From Candidatus Saccharibacteria bacterium RIFCSPHIGHO2_12_FULL_49_19 (lineage in GTDB: Bacteria; Patescibacteriota; Saccharimonadia; Saccharimonadales; UBA10212), in assembly GCA_001788565.1 (NCBI GenBank), contig MGCX01000037.1, positions 1 through 35,238 of the forward strand: 35,238 nucleotides of DNA, in the 5' to 3' direction. The notes under the pieces were generated by a model, which searched no databases, was not told the DNA's origin, and was given only the letters and a program-made list of their open reading frames with translations. Position 1 is the stretch's first letter. Each line of letters begins with the position of its first letter. Shown here piece after piece: positions 13,546 through 21,085 of the stretch. The position numbers and the translations under genes were made by a program.

Positions 13546-13551
13546 TATGAT
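13546..13551 (+). promoter_or_regulatory. -10 element for leaderless dikinase gene
   Basis: TATGAT followed by exactly 6 nt (GAACTC) and the ATG at 13558. No clear -35. The same TATGATGAAC sequence precedes the C39-like gene at 27752. Confidence 0.5.
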
Positions 13552-13557
13552 GAACTC

Positions 13558-14304
13558 ATGAGCAGTGAAGTGGTATTACCTCTGGAGTCCAGTAATGACG
13601 TGCGGCTAGTCGGGGGTAAGGCCGCTTCGTTATGCCAGCTAATACAGGCTGGATTTAATGTTCCCAAGGGTTTTGTAATAACAACTAAAGCGCTTAAGTC
13701 GGATAGCAAGAGTTTAGAGGCTTCCATTTTGAATCATTATGATCGACTGGGCACCAAGTACGTTGCTGTTAGGTCGAGCGCGGCAAACGAGGACGGTAAG
13801 AACGCTTCTTGGGCCGGACAGTTTGACACATTTCTAAACACCGACCGAGCTGACTTAATAGAAAATATAAAAAAGTGCTGGGCTTCTGCCAAGTCAGGCA
13901 GAGCCAGGGCTTATGCGCGAGGTAGAAGTCTGGAAACAGGGGCAGTGGCAGTGATTGTGCAAGCTATGGTTAACGGCCAAGTAAGCGGGGTAGCCTTTTC
14001 TGTGCATCCGGTAACTAAAAACCCAGATCATATGGTCATAGAAGCAGCACCAGGCCTAGCCGAAGATGTTGTTTCTGGTACAGTCACACCGGATAATTAC
14101 GTTTTTGATAAGAAAAGCGGCTCGGTCGTTGACGGAACGCTGGCTAGCACAAAGGCACACCTCTTTAATAAACAAATAAAAGATGTTGCCGTGGCGGTCC
14201 AAAAGCTAGAAAGCTATTTTGGTTTCCCTGTAGACGTGGAGTGGGCGTTTTCTAACGGCGAGCTCTTTATCTTACAAAGCCGCCCGATAACAACATTGGG
14301 CTAA
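13558..14304 (+). CDS. PEP-synthase-like ATP-binding domain protein
   Basis: 248 aa forming only the nucleotide-binding (ATP-grasp) domain of the PEP synthase/PPDK family. Motifs: LVGGKAASLCQL, GFNVPKGFVIT, VAVRSSAANEDGKNASWAGQF with the phosphate-binding Arg, VQAMVNGQVSGVAFSVHPVT and the metal-binding end VDVEWAFSNGELFILQSRP. The PEP-binding barrel and His domain are not in this gene; a His domain is in the next gene, 9 nt away, so the two probably form a split enzyme. Such enzymes move the beta-phosphate of ATP to a His and then to an acceptor, here unknown. Confidence 0.85.
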   Translation: MSSEVVLPLESSNDVRLVGGKAASLCQLIQAGFNVPKGFVITTKALKSDSKSLEASILNHYDRLGTKYVAVRSSAANEDGKNASWAGQFDTFLNTDRADLIENIKKCWASAKSGRARAYARGRSLETGAVAVIVQAMVNGQVSGVAFSVHPVTKNPDHMVIEAAPGLAEDVVSGTVTPDNYVFDKKSGSVVDGTLASTKAHLFNKQIKDVAVAVQKLESYFGFPVDVEWAFSNGELFILQSRPITTLG

Positions 14305-14313
14305 ACTATTGTT

Positions 14314-15414
14314 ATGGCGGACGAGAGGCAGGCCGAACTTTACCAGACTCAAATATCTTTAACTGAGTGGCTTGATAATATCGGCCATAAGGATACCGGA
14401 GCCATCCGCAAAGAGGATAATAACAAACGCGAACGCCTGGCCGTACTTAAGCAGGTCGTGGGAATACCGTACGACGAGCAGGTTAAATTTGAGGCGGTGG
14501 ACTTGCGCGACAAAAAACCGGCCTTTGTTAAATATATGAAGGAGCACGGCGATGAACTGTGCGCCCTACGGTTAATACCCAAAAGGGACAGCCTACCTAA
14601 GCTCCGGCTCCGCGGCGAAACGGTAGCCGGCGTTTACGACTGGTTTTTAAAACAGGATATTAATGCCGAGGATTACCGCGCGGAATATATTCCACATTCA
14701 GATGATTACAAATGGTCGACTATTTTTATCGTTAATAATCATGGCATCCAGGGCGAAGTCATTCGGGGACCGCATTACCAACTGACCCAAGGTTTTTTCG
14801 ACCATGGCAAGCCCGCTGTGTTCAAATTTGATTTTAAAAAGTGGCATTTGTCCAAGAATGACCAGCCAGCTGAAAAACACCTAAAAATGGTAGCCAAGTT
14901 TTTACATATTCCCGATAAAAACAAGCAAAATCAGATAAAAAAACAGCTTAACGGCGAATTCATAAATGATTATTTACTGGGGTATTACGAAACGATTTAT
15001 AGCCAGCAGTATGGTTTATGGTACGTGGATTACAGCCAGAGTTTAGGCAAAATGTACGAAGATTTTCTGATTGAGACTGAATCGAAACCGGTTAAAACCG
15101 CTGTTGTTAAGGGTATGGCCGGCAGTCCCGGCAGAGCCAGGGGTCCAGTCCGCATAGTGGAGCAGGATAAAATTGATATGGATTTTCCGGATGGCGGCGT
15201 GCTGGTCTGCTCCGTTACTACGCCAAATTACGTTCCGCTGATGCAAAAAGCCGCTGCGATTGTAACCGATCAAGGCGGCATTTTATCGCACGCCGCCATC
15301 GTCGCCCGCGAGCTTAAAAAACCATGCATTGTTGGGACCGGCAATGCCACCCAATTATTAAAAAACGGCCAAGTCATATCCGTGGATGCCAACTTAGGGG
15401 TGGTCACCCGATGA
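14314..15414 (+). CDS. PEP-utilizing phosphohistidine (swivel) domain protein
   Basis: 366 aa. The last 100 residues are the mobile phosphohistidine domain: GMAGSPGRARGPVRIV, then TDQGGILSHAAIVARELKKP with the active His, and a terminal GQVISVDANLGVV. The first 265 residues have no recognised family; they include an RGETVAG segment and aromatic-rich strands and would be the acceptor-binding part. The order of pieces (ATP-grasp, unknown middle, His domain) parallels rifampin phosphotransferase more than true PEP synthase, because the PEP-binding barrel is missing. The 3' end overlaps the convergent gene by 11 nt. Confidence 0.82.
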   Translation: MADERQAELYQTQISLTEWLDNIGHKDTGAIRKEDNNKRERLAVLKQVVGIPYDEQVKFEAVDLRDKKPAFVKYMKEHGDELCALRLIPKRDSLPKLRLRGETVAGVYDWFLKQDINAEDYRAEYIPHSDDYKWSTIFIVNNHGIQGEVIRGPHYQLTQGFFDHGKPAVFKFDFKKWHLSKNDQPAEKHLKMVAKFLHIPDKNKQNQIKKQLNGEFINDYLLGYYETIYSQQYGLWYVDYSQSLGKMYEDFLIETESKPVKTAVVKGMAGSPGRARGPVRIVEQDKIDMDFPDGGVLVCSVTTPNYVPLMQKAAAIVTDQGGILSHAAIVARELKKPCIVGTGNATQLLKNGQVISVDANLGVVTR

Positions 15415-15970
15415 GATGCTCCTCATAAAGTTTCATTTTTAGGTGTTTTTCACTGAATTTATGTTTAGCCTGATCTATTAGCTTTATGGTCTTGGGGTTA
15501 ATTTTATCTAGATTTTCAAGGGCTTTCGCGATCTCCTTAATATCGCCACAAACGATATCACAAGTACTGTAAACAAAGGGGTGTCTGTAGTTTTTAATAA
15601 CTTTCCCGGTGATTTCTTTCGTGCGACTATTAAATACGCCTCCGTGTGGGGTTAACCCGATAACCGGCTTTTTCAAGTACTTAGCTATCAGGATTTCCTG
15701 AGAGCCGCCTACACTAAAGTCATCGCTTAGGTAGGCAATTAGGACATCAACCCGAGAGATCATGTGCACATCACTGCCAAAAACCAACTCCGGGTCAGTG
15801 TAGTCCTTGATTGCCCTAGTCGGGTCAAAGCTAATAAATTTTAAGCCAGTTAGCCTGGCTATCTCTCCCAGAAAATCATCCCTCCAATGATGCGAATCGA
15901 AATGAGAGTGTTTGGACATCTTCCCGGCAACATAAACTTTCAATACCTTATGAGTATAGCTTCTTGTCAT
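15404..15970 (-). CDS. Nucleoside 2-deoxyribosyltransferase-like protein
   Basis: 188 aa. Features of the nucleoside deoxyribosyltransferase/DUF4406-like fold: KVYVAGKMS at the first strand, DVHMISRVDVLIAYLS and the GGSQEILIAKYLKKPVIGL block with the Glu expected in the active site. The first few residues and the Lys-rich C-terminus are lineage specific. Possible role in nucleotide salvage or modified-nucleotide handling; substrate unknown. TAGAAT with an extended TGA lies 6 nt before the ATG (15977-15985), a leaderless arrangement. Convergent with the split dikinase. Confidence 0.7.
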   Translation of the reverse strand: MTRSYTHKVLKVYVAGKMSKHSHFDSHHWRDDFLGEIARLTGLKFISFDPTRAIKDYTDPELVFGSDVHMISRVDVLIAYLSDDFSVGGSQEILIAKYLKKPVIGLTPHGGVFNSRTKEITGKVIKNYRHPFVYSTCDIVCGDIKEIAKALENLDKINPKTIKLIDQAKHKFSEKHLKMKLYEEHLIG

Positions 15971-15976
15971 GATTCC

Positions 15977-15985
15977 ATTCTATCA
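15977..15985 (-). promoter_or_regulatory. Extended -10 for the deoxyribosyltransferase-like gene
   Basis: Minus strand TGATAGAAT (extended -10), then 6 nt (GGAATC), then ATG at 15970. Confidence 0.5.
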
Positions 15986-15986
15986 C

Positions 15987-16014
15987 TGGACATATTTATT
16001 TTTTATAGTATAGT
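15987..16014 (+). promoter_or_regulatory. Promoter of the 256-aa unknown gene
   Basis: TGGACA (15987-15992), 16-bp spacer, TATAGT (16009-16014), then 8 nt to the ATG at 16023. Confidence 0.5.
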
Positions 16015-16022
16015 ATCCCTCA

Positions 16023-16793
16023 ATGTCAAGACAATATGATTATCCTGTTGACCGGATTGCCGAGAGAATTGGTGATGTATTCAGTGGTTGGCAGGCAAAG
16101 GAAGTTGTCACCTCTAGAACTGATAGAAATAGTTTTCTGGACAATTATGACCTTTGGATGGAGGGGTTGCGGGCTGGTCCTGATCATCCGAATAATTTTG
16201 CCGTGAGTAAGACTGGTGGCCATTTTTCAGAGCTTCCCCTACTGTGGAGTGAGTTCGAGAAAGATCCTGCCGAGGATAAAATGAGTGCAAAGCTTTTATA
16301 TCGGTACTTGATGTTTGTATCCGGGACACATCGTAATATTTCCGCACTGCGCGCGTCTGACGCTGATGACTACCTTACGCGCCGGGCTGGACCGTTAGCT
16401 GTAGATCCCGAAACCGTTGCAAGATCGATACTCTACAACATTCTAAGTGGTATGGACAGACTGAGTGAGGCTCACATTAGTGCCGAGCAAGTCGGTGAGG
16501 AACTCGAACGGACACGTAAGTTTGGCGAGGCTGCAATTTACATGATGTGTGAGCGCGTTGGAACAGATTTTGGGCAACAATACTCGAGGTCAGAACTTGA
16601 GATGTTGTTTGCTCAATCCAACTGGTTAAAGCTAGCCACAAAACACGTTGTGCTATCGGCCAAAATCCGCGGCGGTAGGTTAGAAGAGGTTCCCTTCCAG
16701 CACCCCATGAACAGAACTGATAACCCCGGAATCTACTTTCCCTTCAGCACGGAAGCAGCGTCTACGCCCCAAGCGGCCACGACTGCTAGCTAA
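16023..16793 (+). CDS. Hypothetical protein, 256 aa
   Basis: Soluble protein with no membrane segment or signal. Mixed charged sequence, probably mostly helical, with a final stretch (RTDNPGIYFPFSTEAAS) and an Ala/Thr-rich end. No family recognised. Compared with flanking genes its codons look less uniform, but that was not counted. Its 3' end overlaps the convergent Nudix gene by 4 nt. The promoter at 15987-16014 with an 8-nt gap to ATG supports the start. Confidence 0.65.
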   Translation: MSRQYDYPVDRIAERIGDVFSGWQAKEVVTSRTDRNSFLDNYDLWMEGLRAGPDHPNNFAVSKTGGHFSELPLLWSEFEKDPAEDKMSAKLLYRYLMFVSGTHRNISALRASDADDYLTRRAGPLAVDPETVARSILYNILSGMDRLSEAHISAEQVGEELERTRKFGEAAIYMMCERVGTDFGQQYSRSELEMLFAQSNWLKLATKHVVLSAKIRGGRLEEVPFQHPMNRTDNPGIYFPFSTEAASTPQAATTAS

Positions 16794-16807
16794 CTCCAGC
16801 TTTTCCC
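16790..16807. repeat. Decayed copy of the polA 3'-end repeat
   Basis: CCAGCTTTTCCC here against CCAGTTTTTGCC at 17230-17241: 10 of 12 bases agree. It encodes GKSWS at the C-terminus of the second Nudix protein in place of GKNWGEL. Confidence 0.4.
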
Positions 16808-17221
16808 TTGTAGTTCGACGTACTCTTCAAACAGTTTTGGTACTGGATGTGGGACCGCATAGTCCCCAAGGTCTTCTGGTTTAACCCACGCAAAATCGTC
16901 ATGTTCGCGGCTGAGTCGGACTTTATCAGAATCCGCTTCGCACAAATAAAAAATGGCAATTATCTGATGCTTTACTCTCTCTATGGTCGGAAACCAACCA
17001 TCAACCATCATCGGCATGGCTGGCTTTACACTTAGGCCGGTCTCCTCCTTTGCCTCCCTAATTAAGGCATCCATGAAAGGTTCACCTATCTCCACCATGC
17101 CCCCGGGGATTTGATATTTGCCGGCTTGGGTTCCGTCCGCAGCGCTTTCCCTTAATAACAGTAGTTTGCCCTTGTACCGAATAAGGGATTTTGCGGCTAC
17201 CCTCAAAACAGGCTCAGTCAC
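16790..17221 (-). CDS. Nudix hydrolase
   Basis: 143 aa starting with GTG 17221. The Nudix box is GGMVEIGEPFMDALIREAKEETGL in outline (GG, E, REAKEETG in the usual spacing), with IPGG before it and a HDDFAWVKPEDL segment after. It should cleave a nucleoside diphosphate derivative; substrate not predictable. The start overlaps the stop of the previous Nudix gene within the polA-end-like repeat (17218-17241). Its own C-terminus, QGKSWS, looks like a decayed copy of GKNWGEL. Confidence 0.88.
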   Translation of the reverse strand: MTEPVLRVAAKSLIRYKGKLLLLRESAADGTQAGKYQIPGGMVEIGEPFMDALIREAKEETGLSVKPAMPMMVDGWFPTIERVKHQIIAIFYLCEADSDKVRLSREHDDFAWVKPEDLGDYAVPHPVPKLFEEYVELQGKSWS

Positions 17222-17241
17222 AGTTCGCCCCAGTTTTTGCC
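17218..17241. repeat. Copy of the polA 3'-end repeat (junction 3)
   Basis: 22 of 24 bases match 18335-18358 at the polA end. Encodes GKNWGEL plus stop, and the stop overlaps the GTG start of the next gene. Confidence 0.85.
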
Positions 17242-17769
17242 GGTGGCAATTTTACTAAGTAAGTTTTTTTCATAGCCATGGTTTGCCCAGCTTTCTGGAT
17301 TAAACTCTTTCAAAATATCCACCGCTTCTTTCCATACCACTTGCTCAACTTCATCTTCCTCAGTCTTTAGATCTTCTACCGATCCTTTCCAACTAACCAT
17401 AAATGCGCCTAGATGTTCTCTGTCTGCAAAATTTCTTTCTGGTTCATCTTGAGTGTTTTTATAAATCAAAACCTGTCTAAAGGCTTTTTCCGGTAAATCT
17501 ATTCCAGTTTCTTCGAATAATTCTTGTTTGGCGCAAGATACATAGGATTGCCCTGGAGCCGCGTGGCCACCAAAGTTTGTCTGCCATTTTCCCGGATTGG
17601 TATCTTTTTTGAGTGATCTTTGCTGGCATAAAACTTTAGTACCATTCACTACCCACACGTCTGTTGCACGGTGCCAGATTGCCTTACTATGAGCTATACC
17701 CCGAGCCACTGGCTCAATTGGGTTATTATTCTCATCAACTGTAAAGAGTAGCTCTTTTGGGTCAATCAT
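17218..17769 (-). CDS. Nudix hydrolase, isopentenyl-diphosphate-isomerase-like
   Basis: 183 aa. The layout matches IDI-type Nudix proteins: HRATDVWVVNGTKVLCQQRS, then KDTNPGKWQTNFGGHAAPGQSYVSCAKQELFEETGI (quoted in part) holding the Nudix box, and EEDEVEQVVWKEAVDIL. The IDI catalytic Cys position is Gly-Gly here (NFGGH), so isomerase activity is doubtful. The C-terminus GKNWGEL is the same as that of PolA. Overlaps both neighbours by 4 nt (17766-17769 and 17218-17221). Confidence 0.85.
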   Translation of the reverse strand: MIDPKELLFTVDENNNPIEPVARGIAHSKAIWHRATDVWVVNGTKVLCQQRSLKKDTNPGKWQTNFGGHAAPGQSYVSCAKQELFEETGIDLPEKAFRQVLIYKNTQDEPERNFADREHLGAFMVSWKGSVEDLKTEEDEVEQVVWKEAVDILKEFNPESWANHGYEKNLLSKIATGKNWGEL

Positions 17770-17783
17770 AACTCGCCCCAGTT
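17766..17783. repeat. Copy of the polA 3'-end repeat (junction 2)
   Basis: TCATAACTCGCCCCAGTT matches 16 of 18 bases of the polA end at 18335-18352. Encodes NWGEL, stop and the overlapping start of the next gene. Confidence 0.8.
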
Positions 17784-18338
17784 ATGGTGAATAGTGTCCT
17801 CCACGGCTTTTAGGGCCTCGGGGGAGAGTCTATCGGCAGCACCAAATACGTAGAACCTAAAAGCTTCAGCGAAAGCCTCGTGGGGTTCTTCACTGCCATA
17901 CTTGGTGGGGCTAAACTTGGGGTCTAGCCTGCTGTAGGAGTCTCCGCCGGATAGCTTGTCTAAGATATGTCCGGATTCGTGAACTAATTCACTGGTAAGT
18001 GTGCTCCAAGGTTGATCCTTGATATCTGGCAACAGGTTGATTGTGTCGCCAGATTCGATAATCCCTTGCTCGACTAAGTAGTCTTCCGATTGTTGCAAGC
18101 TCATCATGGCATCGTCACTGTTGCAGACAATTTCTTTATTTTCAAAGTCCACGTGCGAACCGCGTTTTTCATCGGACTTAAAGAAACGAATCCGGAACTG
18201 CTTCAGCAATTCCATTTGAGCAGGAGTAAGTTTTGCGGCAAGCGCCTCGGCGGCGGCATTTACTGCTAACTGGCACTCCGGGTCTAAAACTGGGCCCAGA
18301 ACCTCAAACGAGCTCGGCTTCAGCGGTTCCTCACTCAT
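17766..18338 (-). CDS. HExxH metallopeptidase-like protein (lethal-factor-type fold)
   Basis: 190 aa, no signal peptide or membrane helix. Zinc site HESGH in SELVHESGHILD, with a second helix HEAFAEAFRFYVFG supplying a likely third ligand Glu, as in gluzincins of the anthrax-lethal-factor-like group. The central part contains NLLPDIKD and GSHVDFENKEIV strands. The target is unknown; this domain type occurs in toxins and effectors, but nothing here shows export. The C-terminus is HHNWGEL, sharing NWGEL with PolA. It starts in a 4-nt overlap with polA. Confidence 0.72.
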   Translation of the reverse strand: MSEEPLKPSSFEVLGPVLDPECQLAVNAAAEALAAKLTPAQMELLKQFRIRFFKSDEKRGSHVDFENKEIVCNSDDAMMSLQQSEDYLVEQGIIESGDTINLLPDIKDQPWSTLTSELVHESGHILDKLSGGDSYSRLDPKFSPTKYGSEEPHEAFAEAFRFYVFGAADRLSPEALKAVEDTIHHNWGEL

Positions 18339-18358
18339 AGTTCGCCCCAGTTCTTGCC
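18335..18358. repeat. polA 3' end, source of the junction repeats (junction 1)
   Basis: Encodes GKNWGEL and stop of PolA; the TGA overlaps the ATG of the metallopeptidase gene. PolA proteins of other bacteria end similarly (G-x-NW), so this copy is the native one. Confidence 0.85.
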
Positions 18359-20971
18359 GCTACTGACATCAACTTTGAGCTTCACTGGCAGCTTGTAAGC
18401 GCTTTCCATAACATCCTTGACCGTTTTACCAACCTTATCGGCTTTGCCAGCTGGGCATTCCAGAAGCAGGCTGTCGTGGATTTGCAGCAGCATCTTGCAG
18501 TCGTCATCCAGCTTATCAGCCACCTTAATCATCGCTAGTTTCATGATGTCGGCCGCCGTGCCTTGGGCCGGCATATTGATAGCCGCCCGATAAGCCGCTT
18601 CGCGGACCGCGAAATTGGACGATTTTACATCTGGCGTCGGCCGGCGCCGACCCAGCATAGTCTCCACATAACCCTGCTCTAGAGCCAGTTTCCTAGTTTT
18701 CTCGATATATTCTTTCAGTTTTGGCCGCACCAAAAAGTAGCGCTCAATAAACGCTCTCGCCTGGCCAAAACTCATGCCCGTTCCCTCGGCCAAACCATGC
18801 GGCCCCTGGCCGTAAAGCAGTCCGTAATTGACCGCTTTGGCCTCGTACCTCTGTTGTTTGGTTACTTCTTCTGGTTTAATCCCGTGCACGGCCGCAGCCG
18901 TCAGCACATGAATATCCTCGTCCTTGTTAAAAGCTTCAATCATGCTTTTTTCGCCCGCTAGTACGGCAGCCAGTCGTAACTCAAAGTTGCTGTAATCAGC
19001 GCTAACCAGCACGTTGCCCTTCTCTGCCACAAAAGCTTCACGGATACGCTTGCCCAGCTCTGTTCTCACTGGAATATTTTGTAAGTTGGGATCGGCGCTG
19101 GACAGCCGGCCGGTTGGCGCAATAGTCAGACTGAAAGTGGTGTGCAGGCGGCCATTCTTATCAACCATTTGCGGCAAAGTATCCAAATAAGTACTTTTTA
19201 GCTTGGTCATCTCGCGGTACTGGCTAATCAAGTTGATAATCGGGTGCAGCTCACGCAGCTTAAAGAGCTCGCTAGCTGCCGTGGAGTAGCCGCTTTTGGT
19301 TTTTTTGATACTAGCCGTCGGCAGGTTCAGTTTTACAAACAAGATATCTGCTAGCTGAGCTGGCGAGCTGATGTTGAACTCGGAATTGGCATGGCCGTAG
19401 ATTGTTTGCTCGATATCGCTGATTTGCCCTTCCAGCTCCGCTGAAATCTTCTTTAGTTTGGCCGAGTCAAGTTTTATACCCTCTAACTCCATATCGGTTA
19501 GTATCGGTGTTAGCGGCCACTCCACCTCCCGTGCCAGCTTGGCAACTTTTGGCAGCTTGGCTAGCTCTTTGGTTTGCTTAGTATGCAGCTCCGAAATAAT
19601 AGCGATAATTTCCGGTAATCGCTCAATGAAATCCTCGGTTGGCAAATCGCCGTAAGCCGGGCCGTCATAACCCAGCTGGTCGGCTGCCAAATCGGTGAGG
19701 CTTTGGTTTCGAACTAGAGAATTAATCAGATAGCTGGCGACCAGCACATCATGAGCCGCTTGGCCGTAAGGCAATCCCAAGTTTTTCAAGACTTTTAGAT
19801 CAGATTTAACATCATACCCAATCAGTTTTTTAGACTCGAGACTCAAGACTCGAGACACAAGGCTTGAAGGGTTGAGTTTGGTTAAGTCCAGGATGTATAT
19901 TGATTTATTGTCGCCGACGGCCAGAACTTGGGGATTTTCACCGTGTTTGCCAGCCGCTCGGGAGTGGATAAAAAACGGTCCGGAACCCTTGAGTTTAATA
20001 TTACCCAGCTCTTTACCGGTGTTGACCGCCGCAGCTTTGGGCAGTTTCAGCTTCAAACTACCAGCACTCACCGATTTACCCACCGTTTGCATGCCCGGCG
20101 GCAGGATATTAAGCAGGCTCTTAAACTCCAGCTGCTGCAAAAGTTCCCGGAGTTTATAAGTATCAATCTTGGTTCCGTCCACCTCTGATAAATTGAGCTT
20201 CACGGGCGCATTAGTCCAGATTTCCAGCAATTTTTTGGACAGATAAGCCGATTCTTTACCGGCCTCCAGTTTGGTCCGCAGTTTATCAGGGACTTTATCC
20301 AGATTTTTATAAACCTCATCTAAGGTCTCAAACTTTTGCAATAGCTCTATCGCGCCTTTGGGTCCAATACCCGGTACCCCCGGTACGTTGTCGCTGCTAT
20401 CGCCAGTGATGGACTTGTAGTCTAAAAACTGCTCGACTTTCAAGTTATATTTGTCTTCAAAGCTTTCCGGATGAAACAGTTCAATATTAGAAAAGCCGCG
20501 TTTTAGCGCGTAGACGTGAGCATGGTGGTTGATAACCTGCAGAATATCCAGATCAGAGGTAATTAGCATGGTTTCGATGTTTTTTTTGGCGGCCTGCACC
20601 GCTAGGGTGCCCATGATATCGTCGGCCTCGTAATCATCCAGTTCATAAAGCGGCCAACCGAAGGCCTGCAGTAGCTCGTGAAGTATCGGAATCTGGGCAT
20701 AAAAATCCGGCGGCGGAGCCTTGCGTCCGGCCTTGTACTCCGGATACATTGCCTTGCGCTTGCGGATGTTGGTCTTGGGCTTGTCCCAAGCTACTGCCAC
20801 ATAGTCGGGCTTTAGTTTTTTAAGAAGTTCCAGCGCCATGGCCGCGAAGCCATACACTCCGCCAGTTGGAGTACCGTCTTTGGTAGAAAGGTTGGGCAGC
20901 GCGTAATAACCCCTGTAAAAAACAGACTTCCCATCAATAATCGCCAACTTCTTTCTCTCGGCCACATTCAT
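18335..20971 (-). CDS. polA: DNA polymerase I
   Basis: Repair and Okazaki-fragment polymerase, 878 aa from ATG 20971; a GTG nine nt upstream is also in frame. N-terminal 5' nuclease: AIIDGKSVFYRGYYALP, DDYEADDIMGTLA, TSDLDILQ, GDSSDNVPGVPGIGPKGA. The 3'-5' exonuclease domain lacks the first acidic motif (FFIHSRA), so proofreading is probably lost; it also holds a 7-bp repeat insertion at 19830-19857. Polymerase motifs: DYSNFELRLAA (A), EAKAVNYGLLYG (B, with Tyr where E. coli has Phe762) and QIHDSLLLE (C, Ser instead of Glu after the Asp). The C-terminus SSGKNWGEL is the family's usual ending and is copied in downstream genes. Confidence 0.96.
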   Translation of the reverse strand: MNVAERKKLAIIDGKSVFYRGYYALPNLSTKDGTPTGGVYGFAAMALELLKKLKPDYVAVAWDKPKTNIRKRKAMYPEYKAGRKAPPPDFYAQIPILHELLQAFGWPLYELDDYEADDIMGTLAVQAAKKNIETMLITSDLDILQVINHHAHVYALKRGFSNIELFHPESFEDKYNLKVEQFLDYKSITGDSSDNVPGVPGIGPKGAIELLQKFETLDEVYKNLDKVPDKLRTKLEAGKESAYLSKKLLEIWTNAPVKLNLSEVDGTKIDTYKLRELLQQLEFKSLLNILPPGMQTVGKSVSAGSLKLKLPKAAAVNTGKELGNIKLKGSGPFFIHSRAAGKHGENPQVLAVGDNKSIYILDLTKLNPSSLVSRVLSLESKKLIGYDVKSDLKVLKNLGLPYGQAAHDVLVASYLINSLVRNQSLTDLAADQLGYDGPAYGDLPTEDFIERLPEIIAIISELHTKQTKELAKLPKVAKLAREVEWPLTPILTDMELEGIKLDSAKLKKISAELEGQISDIEQTIYGHANSEFNISSPAQLADILFVKLNLPTASIKKTKSGYSTAASELFKLRELHPIINLISQYREMTKLKSTYLDTLPQMVDKNGRLHTTFSLTIAPTGRLSSADPNLQNIPVRTELGKRIREAFVAEKGNVLVSADYSNFELRLAAVLAGEKSMIEAFNKDEDIHVLTAAAVHGIKPEEVTKQQRYEAKAVNYGLLYGQGPHGLAEGTGMSFGQARAFIERYFLVRPKLKEYIEKTRKLALEQGYVETMLGRRRPTPDVKSSNFAVREAAYRAAINMPAQGTAADIMKLAMIKVADKLDDDCKMLLQIHDSLLLECPAGKADKVGKTVKDVMESAYKLPVKLKVDVSSGKNWGEL
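19830..19857. repeat. 7-bp tandem repeat (CGAGACT units) inside polA
   Basis: Four units: TTAGACT, CGAGACT, CAAGACT, CGAGACA, in frame within the exonuclease-like domain (encodes VSRVLSLES). Same unit as in mutM at 11732-11766. Confidence 0.75.
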
Positions 20972-21040
20972 ATTATCCACTATTCTTGCAGCTTAGGAAA
21001 AGAGCAGCCAGAGTGTCGGATTCACTCCGCACCCTGCGCG

Positions 21041-21066
21041 ATGAGAAAAACCTAGGTTTTTCTCAT
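21041..21066 (-). terminator. 26-bp perfect palindrome, probable terminator
   Basis: ATGAGAAAAACC followed by its reverse complement around TAGG; the arms end in A and T tracts, so the RNA forms a hairpin with a U-rich 3' arm in either direction. It follows the stop of the small membrane protein gene (21086) and precedes polA. There is no long U tract after the stem, so terminator strength is uncertain. Confidence 0.5.
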
Positions 21067-21085
21067 GAGTTAGTACTGCCTAAGC

